The notes: a model not told the origin generated them from the sequence alone. A DNA stretch of 64,000 nucleotides from Tabrizicola piscis (GCF_003940805.1 NZ_CP034328.1:2914001-2978000); one strand, 5' to 3'. Shown: positions 44,665 through 53,451, numbered from the stretch's first letter. Numbers and translations are program-made.

Positions 44665-45197
44665 GTCGCGTCCTCCCGTGCCATGGCCCGCAGGCGTTTC
44701 TTCACTTCGCTCATCCGCCAGGCAATCGTGCCCTCGGACAAGCCAAGGACAAGCCCCGCTTCGGCTTGCGTCATCTCTTCGCCCAGCACCAGCGCCACGG
44801 TGTCGCGCAGTTCGGGGGGAAGCCGGGTCATGGCCTGGGCAAGCCAATCCTGCGCTTCGGCCTGGGTGGCAATCTCGTCCTGCCGGGCCAGTTCCCAATC
44901 GCCCCAGCCAAGGGCGGCCCGGCTGCGGGTGGCCTGACGGCGGCGCAGGTCATGGGCGGCGTTGACGACAACGCGGTAAAGCCAGGTGGTGAACTTCGCC
45001 TCGCCCCGCCAGTGCCGCAGCTTTGACGGCAAGGCAGCGCAGATGTCCTGCGCCAGATCCTCGGCTTCCGTCCTGCTGCCCGTCAGCCGCCAGGCAAGAC
45101 CATGGATGCGGTCGTAGTGCCGGTGCACCAGCGTGGCAAATGCCGCACGGTCGCCGTCAGCGGCGGCAGTCGCAAGGGTTTCATCGGGCGTGTCCAT
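44661..45197 (-). CDS. ECF-type RNA polymerase sigma factor
   Basis: The 178-residue protein has sigma region 2 (FATLVHRHYDRIHGLAWRLTGSRTEAEDLAQDICAAL, about residues 22-58) and region 4 (LPPELRDTVALVLGEEMTQAEAGLVLGLSEGTIAWRMSEVKKRL). Only regions 2 and 4 are present, as in extracytoplasmic-function sigma factors. The start is taken at the ATG at 45197 (MDTPDETLA), with an ATG two codons earlier also possible; neither has a clear ribosome site. Its stop codon overlaps the start of the VWA gene, so both proteins are made from one transcript. Confidence 0.92.
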   Translation of the reverse strand: MDTPDETLATAAADGDRAAFATLVHRHYDRIHGLAWRLTGSRTEAEDLAQDICAALPSKLRHWRGEAKFTTWLYRVVVNAAHDLRRRQATRSRAALGWGDWELARQDEIATQAEAQDWLAQAMTRLPPELRDTVALVLGEEMTQAEAGLVLGLSEGTIAWRMSEVKKRLRAMAREDAT

Positions 45198-45281
45198 CAG
45201 CATCACAGTATCTGGGACGCACGGGCCGGGGCAATCCTTGGGCAGGCCGTGCCGTGGGTACGGAATTTCTTCCATCTGGTA

Positions 45282-45316
45282 TAAAGAACGCCCCCGGCCC
45301 TGTTGGACCGGGGGCG
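45282..45316 (-). terminator. Terminator of the 45344-45826 gene
   Basis: CGCCCCCGG (45289-45297) pairs with CCGGGGGCG (45308-45316). On the minus strand the stem is followed by TTCTTTAT. It lies 28 bases beyond the stop codon and separates this gene from the sigma-factor gene. Confidence 0.8.
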
Positions 45317-45343
45317 CTGGGCCTGACCTCTTGGGGGGATGGA

Positions 45344-45826
45344 TCAGAAAATCAGGCCGTCGTAGACCGCAAATGCGCCCGAGGTGGACCGCAGGTTGCC
45401 GGCAGCCCCTTCATCGCGGGCATAGGCCTGGATGGCGTTGTAGGTGCCCGGACCAAAGGCGCCGTCGATCCCGCCGTGATAATAGCCCCAGGCGCGCAGG
45501 TTGCGCTGGATGGCCCGACGCTCGGACGCGGAATAGCTGTTGAACGCGCGGGCCGCCGGCGTGGCGTAAAGCGAGGTGGTGTGCTTCGGCTGGGTGTAGA
45601 CCGTGCGCGGCTCGGCATAGACCGGCGCGCTGTAGCGGCGGTCATAGGCCCGGGCCTTGCGATTGTTCTTCAAAAGCTCGTCGACGATGACGGCGGTGGC
45701 AACACCGGCGACAAAGCCTTGCTCCTTTTCGCCCCAGGCAAGCGCTGGTGCAGCGGGGACGGCAATGGATGCCGCAGCGATTGCAGCGATCAGGGTCGAT
45801 TTCACGGTCATGACAGTGGGCAGCAT
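45344..45826 (-). CDS. Secreted peptidoglycan-binding-domain protein
   Basis: The 160-residue protein has a signal peptide (to about residue 31, APALAWG) and a C-terminal peptidoglycan-binding (PG_binding_1) domain, recognisable in SERRAIQRNLRAWGYYHGG, followed by IDGAFGPGTYNAIQAYARD. The middle is a glycine-poor linker rich in Tyr, Arg and Thr. It probably rests on the cell wall. No catalytic domain is present. The ATG at 45826 has AAAGGAAA upstream. An own terminator (45282-45316) follows, so it is a single-gene unit. Confidence 0.85.
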   Translation of the reverse strand: MLPTVMTVKSTLIAAIAAASIAVPAAPALAWGEKEQGFVAGVATAVIVDELLKNNRKARAYDRRYSAPVYAEPRTVYTQPKHTTSLYATPAARAFNSYSASERRAIQRNLRAWGYYHGGIDGAFGPGTYNAIQAYARDEGAAGNLRSTSGAFAVYDGLIF

Positions 45827-45952
45827 GTCGTTTCCTTTCAAAAGTTGGCCCCGGTCGGTTGGGGCGATACGAAAGGACATGGGCCAGACCGCCGCGCTAG
45901 GCAAAATCAGCGCGTTGTTATCGCATAACGCCTTTTGTTTCAGAGGGTTGCA

Positions 45953-47080
45953 TCATGCCGCCCAGCTGTTCAGCAAGGCCGAAAGCCGGTCCAGCCCCTC
46001 GACAAGCCGCGTTTCCGGCCCGCCACCCACGCCAAGGCGGACGTGGTCGGGGCAGCCATAGGCCGACCCGGGCAACAGGAACGTCCGGTAGGGGCTGGCC
46101 AGCAGGCGACGGGCAAGGGATTCGCCGCTGATCCCGTCCAGCCGCGCCAGCCCGATCAGCCCCGCCTGTGGCCGGTGCCAGCTCAACCGCGCCTGATCCG
46201 CCACGAACCGGTCCATCCGGTCCAGCGTTTCGCCGCCCTCGGCCCGGGCGCGGGACAGGGCCTGCGCCAGTCGGTCCGGGCGCAGCGCGATTTCCGCAAT
46301 CCGCTCACCCAGCGCGTTCATGATCTCGGACGCATTCTCGCGCAGGATCATCGCATCGCGGATGATCCCGGGGCTTCGGCAGATCATCCAGCCCGTGCGC
46401 AGCCCCTGCAGGCCAAGCGCCTTTGACACCGACCCGGTGGATATTCCAAACGGCGTCAGCCCGGCGATGGAAGGGGGGCGCGGATGGCCCCACTCCAGCC
46501 CGGCATAAACCTCGTCCACGACCAGCCAGATGCCATGCCGGTCCGCCAGTGCCGCAAGCGCGCGCAGGTCGGCTTCGGGGATCAGTCGGCCGGTAGGGTT
46601 GTTGGGGTTGGTCAGAAAGATCATCCGCGTCCGCGGGGTGATCGCCGCGGCCACCGCCTCGGGATCAAGATACCAGCCCTGCGCCTCGTCACGCGGCACT
46701 TCGCACAGCGTGGCGCCTATCGCCTTGGCCATGACCCCGGCCTGCGGCCAACCCGGAGCTTCGGTGATGATCTCATCCCCCGCGGTCAGGATCTGGCGGA
46801 ACAGCAGGTAATTCGCCTCGGCCGCCCCGGCGGTGATCAAGACGTCATCGGCGGTGCAGGTGGCCGCCAGACCGGCCTGATCGATCACCCGTTGGCGCAG
46901 GGTCGGCAGGCCAAGAAAGCTGACGCCGTTCCAGTCCAGCGACAGGTCGGGGTCAAGATCAGGCAGGAAATCCTTCAGCCGTGGGGACCGGGCCAGCGAG
47001 AAGCCGATGAAACATTCCGGCGGTTCGCTGGCGGTGGTTTCCAGCAGATAGTCGAACAGCTTGTGGATGGTAACTTTCAT
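45953..47080 (-). CDS. Class I/II PLP-dependent aminotransferase
   Basis: The 375-residue protein is a fold-type I aminotransferase. It has FLTNPNNPTGRL, the Schiff-base lysine in GSVSKALGLQGLRTGW, DEVYAGLEW and an arginine near the C terminus for the substrate carboxylate. The substrate is not evident. The ATG at 47080 is preferred over a GTG two codons upstream. It is the third gene of a cupin-SDR-aminotransferase set; a palindrome array (47097-47164) lies between it and the SDR gene. Together they suggest breakdown or synthesis of an amino or amino-keto compound. Confidence 0.88.
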   Translation of the reverse strand: MKVTIHKLFDYLLETTASEPPECFIGFSLARSPRLKDFLPDLDPDLSLDWNGVSFLGLPTLRQRVIDQAGLAATCTADDVLITAGAAEANYLLFRQILTAGDEIITEAPGWPQAGVMAKAIGATLCEVPRDEAQGWYLDPEAVAAAITPRTRMIFLTNPNNPTGRLIPEADLRALAALADRHGIWLVVDEVYAGLEWGHPRPPSIAGLTPFGISTGSVSKALGLQGLRTGWMICRSPGIIRDAMILRENASEIMNALGERIAEIALRPDRLAQALSRARAEGGETLDRMDRFVADQARLSWHRPQAGLIGLARLDGISGESLARRLLASPYRTFLLPGSAYGCPDHVRLGVGGGPETRLVEGLDRLSALLNSWAA

Positions 47081-47096
47081 CGGCACCCCGCGCGCC

Positions 47097-47164
47097 CCGG
47101 AGTTTTCGAAAACTCCGGACCGGAGCCTTCAAAGGCTCCGGCCCGATTTCTTCGAAGAAATCGG
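47097..47164. repeat. TTCGAA palindrome array, locus 3 (three palindromes)
   Basis: Three adjacent palindromes of 22 bp have half-sites CCGGAGTTTTC (47097-47118), CCGGAGCCTTC (47120-47141) and CCGATTTCTTC (47143-47164). The centres are TTCGAA, TTCAAA and TTCGAA. The array fills the space between the SDR and aminotransferase genes of the same operon and lies in their common transcript. Confidence 0.9.
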
Positions 47165-47168
47165 CCCC

Positions 47169-47894
47169 TCACCGGACGTCGCGTCCCTGGTTCAGGATGA
47201 TGATATTGCCCGAAGACACATCACCTGCGGGCGAGATCAGGAACCCCACCCAGGCGGCAATCTGATCGGGTTGCATCGCGTGGCCATGTGGCATCGCGCT
47301 GATCGCGCGGGCCAGCACATCCTCGGTCAGGACGTTGAACAGCGGCGTTTCCGTCATGGCGGGCGCGATGGAGTTCACCGCGATCTTCTCCCGCGCATAG
47401 CGGCGGGCGAGGTCCTTGGTCAGCGTGTCCATCGCCGCCTTCGAAGCCCGGTAATGCGGCGGGTCGAAGACGTCAAAATTATACGCCCCGTTGGAGGAGA
47501 TGTTGACGATCTTGCGCACACCGGGCCGCCCCGCCATCGCCTTCACCGCTTGCTGGCAGCAATGAAAGGCCGAATGGAAGTTGATCTCCATCTGCCGGGT
47601 CAGTTCCGCTGCCGGGATGTCGGGGAAATCCGACATGAAGCAGGTTCCGGCGTTGTTCACCAGCGCATCGACCCCGCCAGAGCGGGTGGTCACCCGGTCG
47701 AAAAGGTCGGCAATCGCTTCGGCGTCGGTCAGGTCCACCGCCTCGGGGACAAAGCCGTCACGGTCGGCGGCCATGGTCAGCAGGGCTGGGCCGTCGATGT
47801 CGACGCCCACCACCTGCAGCCCATCCGCCAAAAGCCGGTCGGTGATCGCCCGGCCCATGCCGCCAGCGGCCCCGGTGACGATGGCAACCCGCAT
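47169..47894 (-). CDS. Short-chain dehydrogenase/reductase (SDR)
   Basis: The 241-residue protein has the NAD(P) Rossmann motif TGAAGGMG (residues 7-14), NNAG near residue 82, and the catalytic YxxxK in YRASK near residue 150. Acidic D33 after the second strand favours NAD. It would oxidise or reduce a secondary alcohol/ketone. It begins within the cupin gene stop codon (TGATG) and precedes the aminotransferase, implying one pathway, with an alcohol oxidised to a ketone and then transaminated. Confidence 0.92.
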   Translation of the reverse strand: MRVAIVTGAAGGMGRAITDRLLADGLQVVGVDIDGPALLTMAADRDGFVPEAVDLTDAEAIADLFDRVTTRSGGVDALVNNAGTCFMSDFPDIPAAELTRQMEINFHSAFHCCQQAVKAMAGRPGVRKIVNISSNGAYNFDVFDPPHYRASKAAMDTLTKDLARRYAREKIAVNSIAPAMTETPLFNVLTEDVLARAISAMPHGHAMQPDQIAAWVGFLISPAGDVSSGNIIILNQGRDVR

Positions 47895-48247
47895 CAGCCA
47901 ACCACGAAGTCAAAGTGCTTGCGCACGTCTTCTTCGATCTTCCATGTGCCCTTGAAGTCTTTCTCCACCACGAAGGCATCGCCTGCCTGCACGGTCACCG
48001 GGGTGCCGCCATCCGGGGTGATCACAATCCGGCCCTTGATCAGCACGACATATTCATAGGCGGTGTAGGTGGCATGATAGCTGCCCTTCGTGCATTCCCA
48101 GATGCCCGAAACCATCGCGCCGTCTTTCGACGTATGCAGCACCCAGGTCTTCATCGAAGGCGTGCCCTCGGTGACGACCCAGCCGTCCAGATCGCCGGTC
48201 GCGGGGTCGATTCCATCGGTCGAGGGCAGCTTGGTAATGGATTGCAT
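47894..48247 (-). CDS. Cupin-domain protein (DUF861/EutQ-like)
   Basis: The 117-residue protein is a single cupin domain with GTPSMKTWVLHTSKDGAM, GIWECTKGSYHATYTAYEYV (metal-ligand region) and GDAFVVEKDFKGTW, as in DUF861 proteins. The family includes enzymes such as ureidoglycine aminohydrolase and many small-molecule binding proteins. The first histidine motif is incomplete, so catalytic activity is uncertain. The ATG at 48247 has AGGGA upstream. It is the first gene of the three-gene operon. Confidence 0.85.
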   Translation of the reverse strand: MQSITKLPSTDGIDPATGDLDGWVVTEGTPSMKTWVLHTSKDGAMVSGIWECTKGSYHATYTAYEYVVLIKGRIVITPDGGTPVTVQAGDAFVVEKDFKGTWKIEEDVRKHFDFVVG

Positions 48248-48354
48248 GGCAGTTCCCTTTCTTTCGGACATCAGCACAGGGTGATGCCCTGCGCCTCAGG
48301 TGTCATTGCTGCCCACGACCGCCGCGGGCTTGATCCCGACCTCACCCCCTTAGG

Positions 48355-49194
48355 TCAAAGCCCGTCGAAATCGGCGGAGGAATGGCGTTCGGGCAATTGT
48401 TCGTGCGGTTCGCCCCAAGTGCGGTTGACCTTGCGGCCACGGATCACGGCGGGGCGGGCGTCGATCTTCTGGGCCCAGGCCAGAAGGTGCTTGTAGCTGG
48501 TCACATCAAGGAACTCTGCCGCACTATAGGCACGGCCAAGGACAAGGTTCCCGTACCACGCCCAGATTGCGATATCGGCAATCGAATAGCTGCCGCCAGC
48601 CATCCAGTCCTTGTCGGCAAGGTGGCGGTCCAGCACATCAAGCTGGCGCTTTGTTTCCATCGCAAAACGGTTGATCGGGTATTCCATCTTGGACGGTGCA
48701 TAGGCGTAGAAATGCCCGAAGCCCCCGCCCAGATAGGGCGCCGACCCCATCTGCCAGAACAGCCACGACAAACACTCCGTCCGGCCCGCGTGATCCTGCG
48801 GGATCAGGGCACCGAACTTTTCCGCCAGATACAGAAGGATCGCGCCGGATTCGAACACCCGCTGCGGCGGGGTCACCGAATGGTCCATCATCGCGGGGAT
48901 CTTGGAATTGGGGTTCACCTCGACAAAGCCGGATCCGAACTGGTCACCCTTGCTGATCTCGATCAGCCAGGCGTCATATTCGGCGAGGTGGCCTTGGGCC
49001 AGAAGCTCTTCCAGCATCACGGTGACCTTCACGCCATTCGGCGTGGCCAGCGAATAAAGCTGCAAGGGGTGCTCTCCGACCGGCAGCACCTTGTCATGGG
49101 TGGCCCCGGCGATCGGGCGGTTGATGCTGGCGAACTGGCCGCCGTTTTCCTTGTCCCAGGTCCAGACTTTCGGCGGGGTGTAGTCGGTGGTCAT
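48355..49194 (-). CDS. yghU: YghU-like glutathione-dependent disulfide oxidoreductase
   Basis: The 279-residue protein is a nu-class glutathione transferase-like protein. It begins YTPPKVWTWDKENGGQFASI, characteristic of YghU, and contains LYSLATPNGVKVTVMLEEL, the substrate-binding FESGAILLYLAEK and YSIADIAIWAWYG. It reduces disulfides and peroxides with glutathione. The ATG at 49194 has GGAGAAG upstream. gshA, which makes the glutathione precursor, is also in the window but not in the same unit. Confidence 0.93.
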   Translation of the reverse strand: MTTDYTPPKVWTWDKENGGQFASINRPIAGATHDKVLPVGEHPLQLYSLATPNGVKVTVMLEELLAQGHLAEYDAWLIEISKGDQFGSGFVEVNPNSKIPAMMDHSVTPPQRVFESGAILLYLAEKFGALIPQDHAGRTECLSWLFWQMGSAPYLGGGFGHFYAYAPSKMEYPINRFAMETKRQLDVLDRHLADKDWMAGGSYSIADIAIWAWYGNLVLGRAYSAAEFLDVTSYKHLLAWAQKIDARPAVIRGRKVNRTWGEPHEQLPERHSSADFDGL

Positions 49195-49204
49195 CCGGTT
49201 CTTC

Positions 49205-49282
49205 TCCTCGGTGCTCCTCGCCGCACGTCGTGCGCTCATCGCGGGGACGCGAGGAGCGACGACGTCGACGACGAGCGCATGT
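49205..49282 (+). repeat. CTCCTCG/CGAGGAG long-stem repeat, copy X2
   Basis: GCTCCTCGC pairs with GCGAGGAGC around a loop containing the small hairpin CGCAC-GTC-GTGCG. It aligns with the complement of 42510-42590. The element runs directly up to the stop codon of the dehydrogenase gene (49283, minus strand) and precedes yghU on that strand. Confidence 0.7.
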
Positions 49283-50761
49283 TCAGATCGAGAGGCAAAC
49301 GTATTTCAGTTCCATATAGTCATCCAGACCATGACGGCTGCCCTCGCGGCCAAGGCCGGACTGCTTGACCCCGCCGAACGGTGCCATTTCGTTCGAGATA
49401 AGGCCCGTGTTCACCCCGACCATCCCGTATTCCAGCGCTTCCTGCACCCGGGTGATGCGGCCGATGTCGCGGGCGTAGAAATAGCTGGCAAGGCCGAAGA
49501 TCGTGTCATTGGCGCGGGCGATGACCTCTTCCTCGGTCTCAAAACGGAAGAGCGGGGCGAGGGGACCGAAGGTTTCCTCGTTCGCCACCTTCATGTCCGG
49601 CGTGACGCCGGTCACGACCGTCGGCTGGAAGAACGTCCCCCCCAACTCATGCCGCTTGCCGCCGGTGACGATCTTCCCGCCGCCGGCCACAACGTCGGCG
49701 ATGTGCTCTTCAACCTTCTCGACCGCGCTTTCGTTGATCAGGGGGCCGGTGGTGACGCCCGCCTTCAGACCGTCGCCAATAGCCAGCTTGGCCACCGCCG
49801 CCGAAAGCTTTTCGGCAAAGGCGTCATAAACCCCGGCCTGCACATAGATCCGATTGGCGCAAACGCAGGTCTGGCCGTTGTTGCGGAACTTCGAGATCAT
49901 GGCGCCTTCCACCGCAGCATCCAGATCGGCGTCGTCAAAGACGATGAAGGGCGCGTTGCCGCCAAGCTCCATCGAGCATTTCAGGATCTGGTCGGCGGCC
50001 TGCTTGAGCAAGATGCGCCCCACCTCGGTCGACCCGGTGAAGGTCAGTTTGCGGATCAAGGGGTTCTCGCAGAACTCCTTGCCGATGTCCGACGACCGCT
50101 TCGAGGTGATGACCGAAAACAGCCCCCCCGGAATCCCCGCGCGTTCCGCCAGCACCGCAAGCGCCAGCGCCGACAAGGGCGTCTCCGCCGCCGGGCGCGC
50201 AACGAACCCGCAGCCCGCAGCCAGCGCCGGTGCCACCTTCCGCGCGATCATCGCGTTCGGAAAGTTCCACGGCGTGATCGAGGCCGCCACGCCGATCGGC
50301 TGCTTCAGCACCTGAATCCGCTTGTCGCGCTGATGGCCGGGGATGATCTCGCCATAGGTGCGCTTGGCCTCTTCGCCATAGAACTCGATGTAGGACGACC
50401 CATAGGCAATCTCGCCCTTCGCCTCGGCCAGCGGCTTGCCCATCTCGGCGGTCAGGATCGTAGCCAAGTCATCCTGGTTTGCCATGCACAGGTCAAACCA
50501 CTTGCGCAGCACCTGCGCGCGTTCCTTTGCCGTCCGCCCGGCCCATTCGCGGTGCGCCGCATGGGCGGCAGTGATCGCGCGGGCGGTCTCAGCCCGGCCA
50601 AGGTTCGGCAGGTGGCAGATCACATCGCCACGGGCGGGGTTGGACACGGGGAAGGTCGTCCCGTCATCAGCCGCAACCCATTGGCCTGCAACATAGGCCT
50701 TGGTCACCAGAAGCGAGGGGTCTTTCAACAGCGATGCAAGGTCGGTCACGGAATCGAGCAT
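49283..50761 (-). CDS. gabD: NAD(P)-dependent succinate-semialdehyde dehydrogenase
   Basis: The 492-residue protein is an aldehyde dehydrogenase closest to GabD. Visible are ITPWNFPNAMIARKVAPALAAG, GSTEVGRIL, the general-base glutamate in MELGGNAPFIVFDDAD, the catalytic cysteine in NNGQTCVCANR, and the C-terminal PFGGVKQSGLGREG. It oxidises succinate semialdehyde to succinate in 4-aminobutyrate breakdown. The C302-equivalent is followed by VC, giving a second cysteine as in many GabD proteins. The ATG at 50761 has GGAGG upstream. Confidence 0.93.
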   Translation of the reverse strand: MLDSVTDLASLLKDPSLLVTKAYVAGQWVAADDGTTFPVSNPARGDVICHLPNLGRAETARAITAAHAAHREWAGRTAKERAQVLRKWFDLCMANQDDLATILTAEMGKPLAEAKGEIAYGSSYIEFYGEEAKRTYGEIIPGHQRDKRIQVLKQPIGVAASITPWNFPNAMIARKVAPALAAGCGFVARPAAETPLSALALAVLAERAGIPGGLFSVITSKRSSDIGKEFCENPLIRKLTFTGSTEVGRILLKQAADQILKCSMELGGNAPFIVFDDADLDAAVEGAMISKFRNNGQTCVCANRIYVQAGVYDAFAEKLSAAVAKLAIGDGLKAGVTTGPLINESAVEKVEEHIADVVAGGGKIVTGGKRHELGGTFFQPTVVTGVTPDMKVANEETFGPLAPLFRFETEEEVIARANDTIFGLASYFYARDIGRITRVQEALEYGMVGVNTGLISNEMAPFGGVKQSGLGREGSRHGLDDYMELKYVCLSI

Positions 50762-50873
50762 GGGAGCCTCCATAGGTTGCCACAAGGGGTGCCATGCGGG
50801 GGGCGCGATGTCCAGATTGGCAGGCTGTATCAGGCCAAGGTTTGATCAAATCACCGCGCGGCTGGACGGATGC

Positions 50874-50918
50874 GCAAATCTTTTCGAAAAGATTTGCAAA
50901 TTCCTTCGAAGGAATTTG
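50874..50918. repeat. TTCGAA palindrome array, locus 2 (two palindromes)
   Basis: The first palindrome (50874-50897, half-site GCAAATCTTTTC) is identical to 8949-8972. The second (50897-50918) has half-site CAAATTCCTTC. They lie between the membrane coiled-coil gene and the dehydrogenase gene, both on the minus strand. Confidence 0.9.
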
Positions 50919-50941
50919 GCCGCTCGCCGCCTGGCGCGCCC

Positions 50942-51271
50942 TTACCCGTTCGCGTGCATCCGCTCGATATAGGCGCGCATTTCCTCGGCCTCGTGCCGCG
51001 CATCGCGCAGGCCTTCCATGGCGGCGCGCAGTTCGGCCTCGGTCTGGTTGATGTGGTTCATCAACTCGGACTCGCGGCTTTCCATGTAGGCCAGCGCCTG
51101 ATCGCGCAACTCTTCCGCCTCGTGCAGGGATTGGGCCAGCCGGTCCATTTCCCCCATGTCGCCGCCCGCAACCCGGGTGAACCGATGCAACAGCCAATGG
51201 GTGAACCATCCCACTGCAAAGGCGACAAGCAGGATGATCGCCGTGGCGATGACAAATTCGGTGCGGTTCAT
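50942..51271 (-). CDS. Membrane-anchored coiled-coil protein
   Basis: The 109-residue protein has one N-terminal membrane segment (about residues 7-30, IATAIILLVAFAVGWFTHWL) and a cytoplasmic or periplasmic acidic coiled coil (about 38-105) with regular EA/EL heptads. I recognise no named family. Its start overlaps the stop codon of the OmpA-like gene as ATGA, so it is probably a partner of that envelope protein. The orientation of the coil is not clear from charges. Confidence 0.75.
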   Translation of the reverse strand: MNRTEFVIATAIILLVAFAVGWFTHWLLHRFTRVAGGDMGEMDRLAQSLHEAEELRDQALAYMESRESELMNHINQTEAELRAAMEGLRDARHEAEEMRAYIERMHANG

Positions 51272-53451
51272 GGGCTTTCCTGGGACGCAAGGCCTTCGGG
51301 GCGTGGCAGCGGGCGGATGGTCTTTTCGGTCGGCGCGACCGAAGGGCTGGTGTCGCCCGAAAAGTCGGGACCTTCCGCTGTGGCGGCCACGGCGACAGGC
51401 GCAGCCTCACCGTCAGCAGGGGCCGCGTCGGCGACGGTTTCAGCGACCGGTTCACCATCTGGCCCGGCTTCCGTTTCGGGCGCAGCCGCCGGGTTGGCCG
51501 GGGGCGCCACGGTTTCCGTGCCATCCGCCGCCTCTGCCCCGGGGTCACCAGCCACCGGTGCGGCTTCCGCCCCTGCGCTGGCCGCTGCACCCGCCGCAGC
51601 CTGCACACCCTTCAGCACGAACTCGATCCGCCGGTTCGCCTCACGGCCTTCTTCGCTTTCGTTGTCGGCAATCGGCGTCGCTTCGCCAAAGCCCACCGCA
51701 GTCATCCCCGAAGTATCGACCCGCCGCCCCTGCAAAGCCACCAGAACCGCTTCCGCCCGGGCCTGCGACAGCGCCTGATTGCCGCCTTCAGACCCCTGAC
51801 TGTCGGTATGCCCGCCAATCTCCAGCTGCATCGGCGGACATTCCACCAAAATCGCCGCCAGCGCATCCAGCACGGGCCGCGCCGAGGTTGCAATCTCGGC
51901 AGAGGCCGGGGTGAAGGTGATCTTCGTCTGCGCGATGACCCCATTCACATCCGCCGCACATTCCTCGGGCGTCGGGATCGAGGCGATGGGGTCCAGCGCC
52001 TCATCATAGCGGACGTTGACCTGGAAGGTCTGGCCCTGACCCAGCTTGCCGGACAGGATCTGCGTGATCCGCCCGCGCGTTTCCTGTGACCCGGTGACCC
52101 CGGTCACTTCAACCGTATCGGCCCGCACCAGCAGCGACCCATGGTCCACCTCGGCCAGCGCCTCAAGCCCCGCCAGCACCCGCACTGGCCAGCCATCGGG
52201 CAGGGTGGCATCCACCCGCGTGGCAGTCAGCACGCCAGCGCCTTCGAACGCGGCACGGGCATAGGCATCAACCGCCTCGCGCTGCATCTCGTCGGTCAGG
52301 CGGCCGCGCAGGATGACGTCGCCTGCTTCGGACAGGGTGGCGGTAAACTCTGCCGGTCCCTGCGTCGCGGTTTCCTTCTGTTCCAGCGTCGAGGTCAGCG
52401 AAAACGCATCCGGCAGGCTGGTTTCCAACTCGCCCACCACCTTGTCAAAGGCCGCCTGACTGACGTCGCTGCCAGCCAGCAGCGTCACATCCGCATCCGA
52501 AAACGTGACCGAGGCTGACCCAAGCTCTGCCACAGCGCGGATCGCCAGAGACACCGCCTCGGCCCAACGCGGCGTGGGGGTGCCAAGGCCGATGGTGCAC
52601 AGCGGCCGTCCGCTCAGCCCGGCGGTGGTGGCGGCGGACAGGATCTGGCTTCGGGCCCGTTCGGTGTCGGCGGAACAGCTGTCGAACCGCGCGCCTTCGG
52701 CGTCGACCACAAAGCGCAGCGTGAAGGGCGTGATGACCGGCCTTGGGGCCGAGATGTCGAGGACGAGCTGCACGCCCGCCGGGGCGATGGCGCGCAACTC
52801 GTTTTCAAACCGGCGCTTCTGGGCCTCGCTGTCGGAAATCGCTGTCACCTTGACCTGCGACGCTCCGACCGAAACCTTCGACCGTTCCAGCCGCTCCAGC
52901 GCCTCAAGGCCAAAGGCCAGCGCCGGTCCCCAGGTTTCGGGGGCGGGGTAGTTGGCCGATTCCAGCATGTTGGTCAGTTCGGTGCCGGGGGTCAGCGCAG
53001 CGGCAGCCTCGGCCAATGCCAGTTCGGTCATGGCGCCTTCGCCGGGCGTTTCCGGCATCAGCCCGATCAACTGGATGCCATCCTCGGTCCGCAGCATCTG
53101 CACCGAAAAATCCGGCGCCTCGATCGCCTGGGCGGGAATTACATCCAGCCCGTCCCGGATGCGCGAGCTGTCGACCAGCGACCCCACCATGTTGACCGCA
53201 CGGAACCGGGCCGCTTCATTCGGGGCGGTCCCGGTCAGGCGCACTTGCAACCCGTCGGCCTGCACCGTGACCCAGTCGATCTTCGCCTCGACCAGCCGCT
53301 CGGTGACCACCTTGTCAGTGCGCGCCTCGATGACGAGGGCGGCCGCATAGGCGACCGTGACCATCAGCATGGCCGCCAGCAGAAACGCCAGCAGGGCCAA
53401 GGTGGTCTGGGAAAGCTGGCGAATACGTTGGGGCAAGGGCAGGGGACTCAT
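51268..53451 (-). CDS. OmpA-family envelope protein with BON-like repeats
   Basis: The 727-residue protein has an N-terminal membrane segment (about 18-42), a middle made of several BON-like repeats (for example residues 45-110 and 380-450), and a C-terminal OmpA peptidoglycan-binding domain. That domain shows ITFTPASAEI, LEIGGHTDSQGSEGGNQALS and RRIEFVL. It ends with a long acidic, alanine/proline-rich tail of about 110 residues. It probably links the inner membrane to peptidoglycan. An acidic tail after the OmpA domain is unusual. A stop/start overlap couples it to the coiled-coil gene. Confidence 0.87.
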   Translation of the reverse strand: MSPLPLPQRIRQLSQTTLALLAFLLAAMLMVTVAYAAALVIEARTDKVVTERLVEAKIDWVTVQADGLQVRLTGTAPNEAARFRAVNMVGSLVDSSRIRDGLDVIPAQAIEAPDFSVQMLRTEDGIQLIGLMPETPGEGAMTELALAEAAAALTPGTELTNMLESANYPAPETWGPALAFGLEALERLERSKVSVGASQVKVTAISDSEAQKRRFENELRAIAPAGVQLVLDISAPRPVITPFTLRFVVDAEGARFDSCSADTERARSQILSAATTAGLSGRPLCTIGLGTPTPRWAEAVSLAIRAVAELGSASVTFSDADVTLLAGSDVSQAAFDKVVGELETSLPDAFSLTSTLEQKETATQGPAEFTATLSEAGDVILRGRLTDEMQREAVDAYARAAFEGAGVLTATRVDATLPDGWPVRVLAGLEALAEVDHGSLLVRADTVEVTGVTGSQETRGRITQILSGKLGQGQTFQVNVRYDEALDPIASIPTPEECAADVNGVIAQTKITFTPASAEIATSARPVLDALAAILVECPPMQLEIGGHTDSQGSEGGNQALSQARAEAVLVALQGRRVDTSGMTAVGFGEATPIADNESEEGREANRRIEFVLKGVQAAAGAAASAGAEAAPVAGDPGAEAADGTETVAPPANPAAAPETEAGPDGEPVAETVADAAPADGEAAPVAVAATAEGPDFSGDTSPSVAPTEKTIRPLPRPEGLASQESP

